From: Natronospirillum operosum
GTDB lineage: Bacteria; Pseudomonadota; Gammaproteobacteria; Pseudomonadales; Natronospirillaceae
Assembly: GCF_004768465.1 (NCBI RefSeq)
Contig: NZ_SRMF01000001.1
Location: forward strand, 1,155,893-1,219,892
Direction: 5' to 3'
Length of the DNA stretch: 64,000 nucleotides
Shown here: one piece after another, positions 51,303-60,313 of the stretch
Numbering within the stretch: position 1 is the first letter of the stretch
Layout of the letters: every line of letters begins with the position of its first letter
Translations under genes and position numbers: made by a program
The notes under the pieces: generated by a model
Databases searched by the model: none
Told to the model about the DNA's origin: nothing
What the model saw: only the letters and a program-made list of their open reading frames with translations

Positions 51303-52667
51303 ATGACAGCGCCACCGCTCAAATCGGCACAGGAATTCAATGTGCGCATGCTGGCGTACCTGACCTTTGCCGCCAGCTTCAGCGCAGGCATTCTGACCGG
51401 CTTTCATGATCTCTACTGGAGTGTTGCCGTGGTGGGGCTGATCCTCTGGCCCCTGATCATGCAATTGCTGACCCGGCCCCTGCGCCGTCGCTTTCCACTG
51501 CCGACCCGCAACCTGCTGACCCTGATGGACGGTGCCATTTTCGGCGTCTGCATGGTCGTGCTCGGCCTGGACCCTCTGCTGACGCTGCTGTTGCTGATTC
51601 TGGCCGCTGCCTCCTTCATCATGTCGGCTCATCTCGCGACCTTCTCGACCGCAATGCTGGCCATGATTGCCAGTGGCGTGGCTACCTTCCATTACCTGCC
51701 GGACTATGCTGGCGTGCCGCCCTCCGAGGCCATGCTGTTCACGGGCGCAGCACTGACCGGGCTCTATGTGCTGATCAGTTCCTGGTACATGATCCGGCTG
51801 ACCCGCAGGCTCGGCCGGGCGCAGAAGGAACTGCACGCACAGTCCGCAGAGCACATGGCGCTGTCACGGCAGTTGTCCAAGTACATCGCACCCCAGGTCT
51901 GGCAGACCATCTTCTCCGGCAAGCGCGATGTGCGCCTGGAAAGCACCCGCAAGCGTCTGGTGGTCTTCTTCTCCGATCTGGAAGGCTTTACCCGCCTGAC
52001 CGATGAGCTGGAGCCCGAAACCCTGACCGTCATCGTCAACCAGTATCTCGAAGAAATGGCCCGTATCGCCATCGAACACGGAGGCACCATCGACAAGTTC
52101 ATCGGTGACAGTGTCATGGTGTTCTTTGGCGACCCCGAGACCCGGGGCACCCGCAAGGATGCGCTGGCCTGTGTCACCATGGCCCTGGCCATGCGGCGCA
52201 AGCTGTCCGAACTGCGCCGACGCTGGCGCAAGGAGCTCGGCATCGAGATCGAGCTCGCTATCCGCATGGGCATCAATACCGGTTTCTGTACGGTGGGCAA
52301 TTTTGGCTCGGAGAGTCGGCTCGACTACACCATCATGGGGCGTGAAGTGAACCTGGCCAGTCGTCTCGAAGCCAGCGCCGGCCCGAATGAGATTCTGCTC
52401 AGCAAGACCACCCATGAACTGGTGCGGGAAGTGGTCTCCAGCCGTCACAAGGGCGATGTGCGCGCCAAGGGCTTCGCCAACCCGGTGCCGGTCTATGCAG
52501 TACAGGGGCTGCGCCGGGAGCTGGGAGAACAATCCCTGTTCACGGATGTCGATCTGGCCGGGTTCTCCATGCAGTTCGATATGGACCGCCTGCGCACCTA
52601 CGACCGGGAGCGCATCCTGAGCGCCCTGGCCCGCGCTCACAAGCACATCAAGGACCGCCTGCTATAG
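51303..52667 (+). CDS. cyaB: Class III adenylate cyclase with MASE2-type membrane domain (CyaB-like)
   Basis: A 454-residue cyclase like P. aeruginosa CyaB. About six membrane helices (18-165, MASE2-like) precede a class III catalytic domain with metal-binding Asp225 (FFSDLEGFTRLTDE) and Asp269 (TIDKFIGDSVMVFFGD), and IRMGINTGFCTVGNFGS plus LDYTIMGREVNLASRLE. It would make cAMP for Vfr/CRP-type signalling. The ATG at 51303 is chosen because upstream codons are non-conserved. Confidence 0.9.
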   Translation: MTAPPLKSAQEFNVRMLAYLTFAASFSAGILTGFHDLYWSVAVVGLILWPLIMQLLTRPLRRRFPLPTRNLLTLMDGAIFGVCMVVLGLDPLLTLLLLILAAASFIMSAHLATFSTAMLAMIASGVATFHYLPDYAGVPPSEAMLFTGAALTGLYVLISSWYMIRLTRRLGRAQKELHAQSAEHMALSRQLSKYIAPQVWQTIFSGKRDVRLESTRKRLVVFFSDLEGFTRLTDELEPETLTVIVNQYLEEMARIAIEHGGTIDKFIGDSVMVFFGDPETRGTRKDALACVTMALAMRRKLSELRRRWRKELGIEIELAIRMGINTGFCTVGNFGSESRLDYTIMGREVNLASRLEASAGPNEILLSKTTHELVREVVSSRHKGDVRAKGFANPVPVYAVQGLRRELGEQSLFTDVDLAGFSMQFDMDRLRTYDRERILSALARAHKHIKDRLL

Positions 52668-52699
52668 CCCTCTGTCCTATCGGCGCCTCTCTCTATTCT

Positions 52700-53548
52700 C
52701 TATTGACGCGCCCAGCGTCCCATGTCGGGTTCCAGCGGCTGCAGCGACCGACAGGGGTTGATATCCAGGCCACCCCGGCGCAGGTAGTGGGCACTGACCA
52801 CCAGACGCGAAAAGTCACCCAGCGCCAGCAGGTCGGTGAAGATGCGCTCCACACAGTCCTCGTGGAAGCCGGTATGGTTGCGAAACGACACCAGATAGCG
52901 CAGCACGGAGACCAGGTCCAGCGCCGGTCCGGCATAGTCAATCACCACCGAACCCCAGTCGGGCTGACCGGTGACCGGGCAGTTCGAGCGCAGCAGATGA
53001 CTGTACAGACAGGCCTCATGCTGCCCGCCTCCGGCTGCCAGCGCCAGCAGACTGCTGTCCAGTTCATACTGTTCCGTGGCGATATCAAGAGTATCCAGCA
53101 GGGTCGCCTGCGCCAGGCGCTCTTTACCCTGCAACAGAGGTGCTTCCGGCCCGTGCATACGGACCTGCACCGGCCCGCCCGCCCGCGCCGACAGATCTGT
53201 CACCATGCGTTCGCGCACAGCCTCGGCGCTGGCAAAGCGGGTCATGTTGAACGAGTTCAGATACAGCTTGAGTGACTTGGATTCGATCAGATAGGGGCTG
53301 TCCGCCGGCAGTGTCAGTGCTGCCAGGGCAACCTGCGGCAAGCCGCGTTCATTGAGCCAGGACAGCTCATAGGCATACCACAGGTCGAAACCGAACCAGG
53401 GCCAGCCCCTGACCTGCAGCGCATCCCGGTTGTGCTGCCGGGGCACCGGATACAGCACCTCGGGATCATACTGCTGGGGGTAGTCCGTTTCCCGGCCCAG
53501 AGCACTGGCGACCAGAGGTGAGCCGTTGCCTTGCTTGTGCTCTGCCAT
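52700..53548 (-). CDS. queF: NADPH-dependent 7-cyano-7-deazaguanine reductase QueF
   Basis: Reduces preQ0 to preQ1 in queuosine synthesis. The 282-residue long-form (YqfD-type fused) enzyme has the catalytic Cys190 (LLRSNCPVTGQPDW) and Asp197, and the QueF NADPH motif ESKSLKLYLNSFN. The ATG at 53548 shares one base with the permease stop (TGATG), so queF is cotranslated with the ABC transporter upstream. Confidence 0.95.
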   Translation of the reverse strand: MAEHKQGNGSPLVASALGRETDYPQQYDPEVLYPVPRQHNRDALQVRGWPWFGFDLWYAYELSWLNERGLPQVALAALTLPADSPYLIESKSLKLYLNSFNMTRFASAEAVRERMVTDLSARAGGPVQVRMHGPEAPLLQGKERLAQATLLDTLDIATEQYELDSSLLALAAGGGQHEACLYSHLLRSNCPVTGQPDWGSVVIDYAGPALDLVSVLRYLVSFRNHTGFHEDCVERIFTDLLALGDFSRLVVSAHYLRRGGLDINPCRSLQPLEPDMGRWARQ

Positions 53549-54315
53549 CAGCTGCGCAGCCCCTTGCCTCGTTTCAGCAACCACATGGCCCAGCTGACCA
53601 GCACTGTCAGAAAAACGGCAATCATGCCGAAGGCGGCCCAGACATTGACATCACTGACCCCCAGCACCCCGAAGCGGAATGCATTGACCATGTGCAGAAT
53701 GGGGTTCAACTGACTGACCCACTGCCAGAAAGGCGGCAGCAGTTCGATGGAATAGAACACGCCCCCCAGATAGGTCAGCGGCGTCAGGATGAAGGTCGGC
53801 ACCAGGGCCACATCATCGAACTTGGTCGCATACATGGCATTGATGAAGCCGCCCACCGAAAACAGGATGGCGGTCAGCAGAATGACCGACAGCACAATGA
53901 CCGGGTTGTGGATGGCAAAGGACGTGAACCCCAGCGACACCACGGTGACCAGAAGGCCCACCATGATGCCACGGGTCACCCCGCCGGCCACGAAGCCGGC
54001 CAGAATCACATAGTTGGGCACCGGGGCTACCAGAATCTCTTCGATGCTGCGCTGGAACTTGTTGCCGAAGAAACTGGAACTGACATTGCCATAGGCACTG
54101 GTGATCACCGACATCATGATCAGGCCGGGCACTATGAAGGCCATGTAGTCGAAGCCGCCCATCTCGCCAATGCGGCGGCCAATCAGATTGCCGAAGATGA
54201 CGAAGTACAGCACCATGGTCATCACGGGCGGGATCAGTGTCTGCTGCCAGATGCGCAGAAAACGCCGGATCTCCTTGCCGGCAATGGCCTGGAACGCGAT
54301 ACGATACTGCCACAT
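53548..54315 (-). CDS. ABC-2 type exporter permease (YadH-like)
   Basis: A 255-residue six-helix ABC-2 permease with the typical GGFDYMAFIVPGLIMMSVI segment and GNVSSSFFGNKFQRSIEEILVAPVPN loop. It forms the exporter with the ATPase encoded just before it (one-base overlap). E. coli YadH is the closest type known to me; the exported substrate is not known. Confidence 0.9.
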   Translation of the reverse strand: MWQYRIAFQAIAGKEIRRFLRIWQQTLIPPVMTMVLYFVIFGNLIGRRIGEMGGFDYMAFIVPGLIMMSVITSAYGNVSSSFFGNKFQRSIEEILVAPVPNYVILAGFVAGGVTRGIMVGLLVTVVSLGFTSFAIHNPVIVLSVILLTAILFSVGGFINAMYATKFDDVALVPTFILTPLTYLGGVFYSIELLPPFWQWVSQLNPILHMVNAFRFGVLGVSDVNVWAAFGMIAVFLTVLVSWAMWLLKRGKGLRS

Positions 54316-55286
54316 CAGACATTGCCTCCCGCTACGGCGGGTTGCCGGATCACAGCGCCATCGGGCTGCGGCTGGTCGGCCTGTACAATATCCACAAAGA
54401 GCTCCTCCAGTCGGTTGGTGCGCGGGCGCAGACTGACCACTTCGATACCGGCCCGGGCAAAGAGCTCGAATACCTGATTCAGGTTGTCGCCCCGGTGCAC
54501 CTGGAACTGGATCGAGCCGTCTTCACGCAACTGCATCAGATAGGGGTTGTCGGCCGGCACCCGGCCAAAGTCGCCCTTGATATCGGCCACAAAGCTGGAC
54601 CGATCCATCTGCAGCAGCAGTTCCTTGACCGTGGTATTGGTAATGATTTCACCACGATTGATGATGGCGATATTGCGGCACAGGCTTTCTGCCTCTTCCA
54701 GATAGTGGGTGGTCAGAATGATGGTCACACCTTCCCGGTTGATGCGCTCCAGAAAAGCCCACATGGAGCGGCGGATCTCGATGTCCACGCCAGCAGTGGG
54801 TTCATCCAGAATCAGCAGTTCCGGCTCATGAATCAGACCACGGACAATCATCAGGCGACGCTTCATGCCCCCCGAGAGCATGCGGACCTGATCGTTGCGC
54901 TTGTCCCACAGTTCCAACTGGCGCAGATACTTTTCGATATTGCGCCGGGCCAGGCCTTTTTCCATGCCATAATAGCCCGCCTGCTGAATCAGGATGTCAT
55001 GGACTTTTTCAAAGTCGTTGAAGTTGAATTCCTGTGGCACCACACCCAGCATGCGCTTGACGCCCTCCGGGTCCCGATCCTGGTCGATACCACAGACCCG
55101 AACCTGACCCGAGGTCTTGTTGACCAGCGCCGATACGATACCCAGAGTCGTTGATTTGCCGGCCCCGTTGGGGCCCAGCAGAGCGAAAAAATCGCCCCGC
55201 CTGACCGTGAGATCTATGCCCTTGAGGGCTTCAAAACCGCCTGCATATACCTTGCGCAGGTTCCTGATTTCCAATGCGTCTGTCAT
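54315..55286 (-). CDS. ABC exporter ATP-binding protein (YadG-like)
   Basis: A 323-residue ATPase with Walker A GPNGAGKST (38-46), signature LSGGMKRRLMIVRGL, Walker B LLILDEPTAGVD, switch His in LTTHYLEEAE, and a C-terminal extension ending in LEELFVDIV. It works with the YadH-like permease. The ATG at 55286 has AAAGG six bases upstream; five further codons upstream (MIKVA) are less likely. It begins 11 bases after the DUF4032 gene. Confidence 0.91.
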   Translation of the reverse strand: MTDALEIRNLRKVYAGGFEALKGIDLTVRRGDFFALLGPNGAGKSTTLGIVSALVNKTSGQVRVCGIDQDRDPEGVKRMLGVVPQEFNFNDFEKVHDILIQQAGYYGMEKGLARRNIEKYLRQLELWDKRNDQVRMLSGGMKRRLMIVRGLIHEPELLILDEPTAGVDIEIRRSMWAFLERINREGVTIILTTHYLEEAESLCRNIAIINRGEIITNTTVKELLLQMDRSSFVADIKGDFGRVPADNPYLMQLREDGSIQFQVHRGDNLNQVFELFARAGIEVVSLRPRTNRLEELFVDIVQADQPQPDGAVIRQPAVAGGNV

Positions 55287-55297
55287 GGCTACCTTTA

Positions 55298-56560
55298 TCA
55301 CTTCTCCTGAAGCAGTCGTGCTTCTTTCTGCAATCTGGACTCACTGCGCTGCAGCACATCCTCGACATAGGACTGCACTGCCTGTTCGAGGCCAATGTCC
55401 TGACTGGCGCGTTCGGACATGTACCAGCGATGCTCGAGAATCTCATGGTAGAGTTCCGCCTCGTCGAGCCCTTCGCGCAATGCATTCGGAATACGATCGA
55501 TAGTGGTCTGGAATACCTCCGTCAACCAGCGATAGGCCGCCACCACTTCCGGCATTTCTCGGCCGCTTTCACCCGACCAGTAGGCCCGATAACGGTTGAT
55601 GTCGTTGAGCAGGCGACGCGCCTGGTTCTCTTCCACCTTGAGGCCGGTCAGGTTGTGTATGATACGTTTGTGGTGCCAGGGTTCGACCACCTTGGCCCGC
55701 ATTCTGATTCTGCTGCCCCCCTCGACCGACTCCAGTTGCATCTCGTCGACATCGAACCCAAGCTCGTTGAGGCGCTGCAGGCGCTGCTCGACCAGATACT
55801 GTTCGTCCGAGGAGAACACCTGATCCGACTTGAGTTCATGCCAGAGATCCCGGTACCGCTCGACCAGCTTCTCGGCCAGTTCCACCGGGTCCAGGTTGCC
55901 CGGCAGCCCTCCCAGCAGCGCCTCGAGATCCATCAGATCTCCAGCCAGGTTGGTAAAGGCCAGTTCCAGATCATAGTCGCGCCTGGAATCACTGAGCTCG
56001 GGCAGCAGTTCGCCGGTTTCCGCATCCACCAGATAGGCGGCCAACAGACCGGCATCACGTCGAAACAGGGCATTGGACAGTGAGCAGTCGCCCCAGTAGA
56101 AACCGGACAGGTGCAGTCGTACCATCAACTCAGCCAGCGCATCCAGCATCTGCTGCAACTGCAGACTGCTGGTACCGCGCTCAATGATCACCCGGTACGG
56201 CAGGGCGCCATCGAGGTAACGTGTTATCAGCAGGGCCCGCCCTTTCAGGTCATGTTCGGACTGCGTGACCCGCCCGAGCAGCGTCTGATCCCGCTCGGTC
56301 ACTATGCCAATGGGTTCCACCACCGGCAGCCCGAGCTCTTCCAGCTCGCGCAACAGGCGGTACTCCTTTTCCGCAATCGGCTGCGCCAGTTCCTTCAGTG
56401 CATAGACCTTGTCTCCGCGCGCGACAAAGCCGACCACATTGCGGTGTATGCCCTTGGCCACCGGCACAAAGAACTCCTGCGGCCACTCGGTGAGATGGCG
56501 CTCCCAGGGCAGGTCAAGGTCGGTAAAATAATGGCTGGGCGAGGCAATCTGAAATTTCAT
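55298..56560 (-). CDS. DUF4032 kinase-like protein
   Basis: A 420-residue soluble protein. The first 190 residues look like a Kdo/LPS-kinase-type fold: Lys56 (VYALKEL) with Glu65 nearby (EKEYRLL), a catalytic-loop-like WGDCSLSNALF (Asp158, Asn163) and YLVDAETGE (Asp179) in the place of DFG. The second half (about 200-400) is the DUF4032 domain. Likely a small-molecule or envelope kinase; no substrate is known. It leads an operon with the YadG/YadH-like exporter and queF. Confidence 0.8.
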   Translation of the reverse strand: MKFQIASPSHYFTDLDLPWERHLTEWPQEFFVPVAKGIHRNVVGFVARGDKVYALKELAQPIAEKEYRLLRELEELGLPVVEPIGIVTERDQTLLGRVTQSEHDLKGRALLITRYLDGALPYRVIIERGTSSLQLQQMLDALAELMVRLHLSGFYWGDCSLSNALFRRDAGLLAAYLVDAETGELLPELSDSRRDYDLELAFTNLAGDLMDLEALLGGLPGNLDPVELAEKLVERYRDLWHELKSDQVFSSDEQYLVEQRLQRLNELGFDVDEMQLESVEGGSRIRMRAKVVEPWHHKRIIHNLTGLKVEENQARRLLNDINRYRAYWSGESGREMPEVVAAYRWLTEVFQTTIDRIPNALREGLDEAELYHEILEHRWYMSERASQDIGLEQAVQSYVEDVLQRSESRLQKEARLLQEK

Positions 56561-56644
56561 GTCCCTGCTTCACTGGCAATGGCGGGCAACTTGGGTTGCC
56601 TGGTGAATATGGTAGCGTTACGCCAGATTACAAGGCGCACGAAG

Positions 56645-56683
56645 AAAAACACCCCGGCAGGATAGACCTGACGGGGTGTTTTT
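56645..56683. terminator. Bidirectional terminator
   Basis: AAAAACACCCCG / CGGGGTGTTTTT with an inner CAGG/CCTG pairing. It lies past the stop of the BraC-like gene (minus strand) and upstream of the DUF4032 gene. Confidence 0.85.
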
Positions 56684-56731
56684 GTCACGGGCCAGGGTCA
56701 ACCCCGGGGCCGTGTTCCGCACTGGCGGGGG

Positions 56732-57937
56732 TTACATGTCCAGGAAGCCCTGGCTGACGATCCGGCCATTTTCCACGACCAGTTCTTCAACCGCACCCGG
56801 AACGTCACCATTCTCGTCAAACTCGTGGTCACCGGAGGCACCCACATAGTTGATGGCTTCACCGGCAGCGATCAGCTCGCGTGCTTTCTCCCACTCACCG
56901 GGCATGATGGTTTCACCCGGAGCCGAGGCAACAGAGCGCAGGGCCTGAGACAGACCTGCGCGGTCCGCAGAGCCGTTCTGCTCGATGGCCAGAGCCAGCA
57001 GGAAGGCCGCGTCGTAGGACTGAGCTACAAAGGTACCGCTCGGATCCACGTCGGTGCCCTCGGCCAGTTCTTCGAACACCGCACTGCCCGGCACGTCCAG
57101 CGTACCCGGACGGGTGAAGATCATGCCTTCCAGTGCATCCGCACCTACCGCTTCGATCAGCGAGCTGCCGACCATGCCGTCACCGCCCACGAACTGGGTG
57201 AAATAACCCCCTTCGTAAGCCTGGCGCAGGATGGTCTGACCGGACGTATCCGCATAGGCCAGCACGACCAGAGTCTCGGAACCGGAAGCAGACAGGTTGG
57301 CCAGATCAGAACGATAATCAGCCCGGTTGTCTTCATGCCCGGCACGGGCCCCTACAATACCGCCTTCAGCTTCAAAAGTGGCCTCAAAGGCATCCGCCAG
57401 ACCACGGCCATAGTCGTTGTTGACATAGGCCACAGCCACGTCGTCAAAGCCTTTGGAGATCAGCAGCTTGGCCAGCGCCTCACCCTGGAAGGCATCGGAC
57501 GGTACAGTACGGAATACCAGGTCATTGTCATCCAGATCAGTGATGGCCGGAGACGTTGACGCCGGGGAGACCATCACCACACCAGCCGGCACAGCCACGT
57601 TGTTGGCCGCCGCAATGGTGGCACCGGAACACAGTGCACCGACCATGGCAGTGACGTTTTCGGAGTTGATCAGACGGTCAGCAGAGCTCTGGGTAATGGC
57701 CGGGTCGCCACAACCAGTGTCACCCGTCAGCATGGTCAGTTCACGACCACCGAGGATACCACCCTGCTCGTTGACGTGTCGCACAGCCAGCTGAGCCCCG
57801 TCATAAATGGGCGGGGTCAGACTCTCAATACCGCCGGTGAAACCACCGATAAAGCCCAATTTGACTTCATCTGCCTGCACTGTACCCAGAGCAGTCGCAG
57901 CAGCAATAGTTACACCAATCAGCGCTTTTTTCATCAT
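56732..57937 (-). CDS. Branched-chain amino-acid-type binding protein (BraC/LivK-like), orphan
   Basis: A 401-residue periplasmic binding protein: signal peptide MMKKALIGVTIAAATALGTVQA, mature DEVKLGFIGGFTGGIESLTPP, ligand residues near VGALCSGATIAAANN and VMVSPASTSPAITD, and a Cys pair in DTGCGDP and GALCSG. No LivHMGF permease or ATPase genes are adjacent. The leader is A-rich (AAACAAACAAG, AGAACAACT before the ATG), suggesting possible Hfq/Crc control. The acidic mature protein suits a marine or halophilic host. Ligand unknown. Confidence 0.9.
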   Translation of the reverse strand: MMKKALIGVTIAAATALGTVQADEVKLGFIGGFTGGIESLTPPIYDGAQLAVRHVNEQGGILGGRELTMLTGDTGCGDPAITQSSADRLINSENVTAMVGALCSGATIAAANNVAVPAGVVMVSPASTSPAITDLDDNDLVFRTVPSDAFQGEALAKLLISKGFDDVAVAYVNNDYGRGLADAFEATFEAEGGIVGARAGHEDNRADYRSDLANLSASGSETLVVLAYADTSGQTILRQAYEGGYFTQFVGGDGMVGSSLIEAVGADALEGMIFTRPGTLDVPGSAVFEELAEGTDVDPSGTFVAQSYDAAFLLALAIEQNGSADRAGLSQALRSVASAPGETIMPGEWEKARELIAAGEAINYVGASGDHEFDENGDVPGAVEELVVENGRIVSQGFLDM

Positions 57938-58241
57938 AGTTGTTCTCGCTTGTTTGTTTGTCCTTGGACGCGATTATGGTGGGGGGTTTTCAGAGGAAAA
58001 ACAAGGCACAAAACGCGCTTTATACGGTCGTTTTCCATGCGCTGTGTAAGGTTTGAACAACACCTCGTCAGGGTTGCCCAAAGGCGGTGCCGGGTTTCCC
58101 CATCCGCGCCCAATTCGAGTGCAGCGGACACTGGCCCTGTACGGTTTGCATACAACTGGCTAAACTGCACTCAGGCTGATCCGTATTCGGCCCTTGTCAA
58201 TCATGCACGGCAGCAGACCACAGAAGGAACCTCATACGCTC
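57938..58241. other. Divergent intergenic region
   Basis: 304 bases between the BraC-like gene and the small membrane protein. On the minus strand CATAAT at about 57970-57980 is a -10 candidate for the BraC-like gene. No repeat or further gene is seen. Confidence 0.4.
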
Positions 58242-58601
58242 ATGCCTGAACCGGACAAACACCCGATGTCGTTTATCAGTGTGCTGATCGGTTTCAGTCT
58301 GGGTCTGCTGTTCCTGGCTGCCGCCATCGCCACGCTGCTGGCCGGCAACTGGATAGGCCTGTCCCTGCTGGCCATCGCCCTGCTCCTGCTGCCGCCAGTC
58401 CGCTGGCTGGTCTATCGCTACAGCGGCCTGCAGCTCAGCGCTCTGCAGAGAACCCTGCTGATCACTCTGCTGCTGGCCCTGTTTGTCATTCTGCTGGAAT
58501 TCTTTGCCATCGGCGTCGCCCCAGAAGTAACGGAGCAAACCCCGCTGCCGGAACTGATGGCACCCCAGAGCCCGGATTCAGAACAGGAAGCTGCCCCATG
58601 A
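58242..58601 (+). CDS. Small membrane protein of unknown function
   Basis: A 119-residue protein with three hydrophobic helices (about 11-31, 34-52 and 66-85) and a hydrophilic, Pro/Glu-rich tail (VTEQTPLPELMAPQSPDSEQ). I recognise no family. The ATG at 58242 is preceded by AAGGAA at a slightly long distance; an ATG at 58203 has no ribosome site. The stop overlaps the DUF945 start by four bases (ATGA), so the two are likely to act in the same process at the membrane. Confidence 0.75.
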   Translation: MPEPDKHPMSFISVLIGFSLGLLFLAAAIATLLAGNWIGLSLLAIALLLLPPVRWLVYRYSGLQLSALQRTLLITLLLALFVILLEFFAIGVAPEVTEQTPLPELMAPQSPDSEQEAAP

Positions 58602-60004
58602 AACGTTTTCTCCCATTGCTGGCACTACTGGTACTGGTTCTGCTGGCGGCGTACAGCGCCGCCCGCTTCTATACCGGACAGACGCTGAGTCAGGCGGTCG
58701 ACAACCTGGCGCAGGAACTGGCCGCCGAGCCGGAAATCGAAGTGCTGACGCTGGCCTATCAGCCCGGCATCTTTCATGGCGAACTGGAGTACGACCTGCG
58801 GGTAAGAGCGCCGGCAGGCCATCCGTTGCTGGATACAGCCCGCATTCTGGGCGCCGGCAACCTGCCCCGGTGGCTGAATCTGCGCGGCACTGCCGCAGTC
58901 AGCCAGGGGCCGCACCCGAGCGCCGATGGCCTGATCCTGGCTTGGGCCAGGCAAAGCTGGCCCGGTCTCGAGCTGCAGGCGGGCCTGCGGCCTGACGGCA
59001 TGATTCTGGGAACACTGACCGGGGCCGCCTACCAGGGTGATATCACTGGCCCTGATGAATTGCCGCTGCAGGTAGACCTCAGCCCCTGGGAAGGGTCACT
59101 GCGCTGGCAGCCGGACACCCAGCGCCTGGATCTGGCCCTGACACTGCAGCACCTGCTGGTCGACCAGGCCGGCTTTCAGGGTGAGGTGCGAGAGGCGGTG
59201 GCCGATCTGGAGTTGACCGTGATGACCGGGGACCAGTGGCAATCCCGCACCCAGTTTCAGGCCGACCGCCTTGAGCTGGCCTCGGATGTGTCCGGTACCC
59301 GCCTGGATGGCGTGCAACTGCTGGCCCTGGCCGAGCGCGCAGGTGATCGCATCGAGAACCGACTGGAAGTAGACATCGGCCCCAGTCTGGTGGAAGACAT
59401 CGACTGGCAGAGTCTGGAACTCAGACTGGCCCTGTCCGGTCTGGACGCCGAGGCCTACATGACGCTGCTGGAAGAACTGGCTATCGCCACCGAAGCCCGT
59501 CAGTTCGGACCTCAGCGCCAGCAGAATCTGATCCGGGCACTGGAGCAACTGGTGGCCGCCGGGCCCACCGTGAATCTGGAACGCCTGGCGCTGCGGCTGT
59601 TCGAAGACAGTGCATCGGATGATCTGGCCGCAGCCCTGCGGCTGCAACATGACGGCGGGGATCGGATTGATCTGTATGCGCCGGCACGGCTGCTGGAGCA
59701 GTCTCAGGTGCGTCTGCACCTGCTGGCCACGCGCGGTGCCCTGCTGAGAATCAGTCAATGGCGGGCGGAAGCGGATGCCCGCAGGCTGGCCATCGAACGG
59801 GATATTCTGCGCACCGAAGAGCAGATACAGCGGGCCGCCAGCAGCTACTATCGCAACACCCTGCTGACGCTGCAGTTCATGCCTCTGGTCACCATGGCGG
59901 ATGGCAAGGCGGAGACACATCTGGAATTGCGCGACGGCGCGGTATATCGCAATGATGAACGGCTGATGCCAGTGGCAGAAGTAGTGAGAATGCTGGGGCT
60001 GTAG
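58598..60004 (+). CDS. DUF945 (YdgA-like) family protein
   Basis: A 468-residue protein with an N-terminal signal anchor (FLPLLALLVLVLLAAYSAARFY) and a long periplasmic beta-rich region with repeated amphipathic strands, the pattern of DUF945/YdgA. Function is unknown; E. coli YdgA is associated with the envelope. Coupled to the small membrane protein upstream; tRNA-Leu lies convergent 22 bases past its stop. Confidence 0.82.
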   Translation: MKRFLPLLALLVLVLLAAYSAARFYTGQTLSQAVDNLAQELAAEPEIEVLTLAYQPGIFHGELEYDLRVRAPAGHPLLDTARILGAGNLPRWLNLRGTAAVSQGPHPSADGLILAWARQSWPGLELQAGLRPDGMILGTLTGAAYQGDITGPDELPLQVDLSPWEGSLRWQPDTQRLDLALTLQHLLVDQAGFQGEVREAVADLELTVMTGDQWQSRTQFQADRLELASDVSGTRLDGVQLLALAERAGDRIENRLEVDIGPSLVEDIDWQSLELRLALSGLDAEAYMTLLEELAIATEARQFGPQRQQNLIRALEQLVAAGPTVNLERLALRLFEDSASDDLAAALRLQHDGGDRIDLYAPARLLEQSQVRLHLLATRGALLRISQWRAEADARRLAIERDILRTEEQIQRAASSYYRNTLLTLQFMPLVTMADGKAETHLELRDGAVYRNDERLMPVAEVVRMLGL

Positions 60005-60026
60005 CTATGGAGCAGAGGCGACACAT

Positions 60027-60115
60027 TGGTGCCCGAGGCCGGGCTCGAACCGGCACGGAGCGTTAGCCCCGAGGGATTTTAAGTCCCTTGCGTCTACCAA
60101 TTTCGCCACTCGGGC
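60027..60115 (-). tRNA. tRNA-Leu (TAA)
   Basis: 89 nt with encoded CCA: acceptor GCCCGAG/CTCGGGC, D-arm GTGGCGAAATTGGTAGACGC, anticodon stem-loop GGGA-CTTAAAA-TCCC (anticodon TAA), long variable arm CGGGGCTAACGCTCCG, T-arm GCCGGTTCGAGCCCGGC. It lies 30 bases behind tRNA-Cys in the same transcript. Confidence 0.96.
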
Positions 60116-60145
60116 CGCGCATGAAGACGTGCTGGCGGGAAGAAA

Positions 60146-60219
60146 TGGAGGCTGGAGTCGGAATCGAACCGGCGTACACGGAGTTGCAGTCCGCTGCATA
60201 ACCACTCTGCCATCCAGCC
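60146..60219 (-). tRNA. tRNA-Cys (GCA)
   Basis: 74 nt with encoded CCA: acceptor GGCTGGA/TCCAGCC, anticodon stem-loop CGGA-CTGCAAC-TCCG (anticodon GCA), T-arm GCCGGTTCGATTCCGAC (one imperfect pair at the stem end). First of a two-tRNA unit downstream of pgsA. Confidence 0.95.
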
Positions 60220-60240
60220 TCGCCTGTCAGCGAGCACCGC

Positions 60241-60268
60241 ATTGTAAGGCAAATCATCCGGCTGTCAA
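60241..60268 (-). promoter_or_regulatory. Sigma70 promoter of tRNA-Cys/tRNA-Leu
   Basis: On the minus strand TTGACA, 16-bp spacer, TACAAT, 21 bp before tRNA-Cys. Confidence 0.75.
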
Positions 60269-60313
60269 CCAGGAGCGTGGTTTTTCCTTGTATTTTAGGC
60301 ACTTACGACAGTA

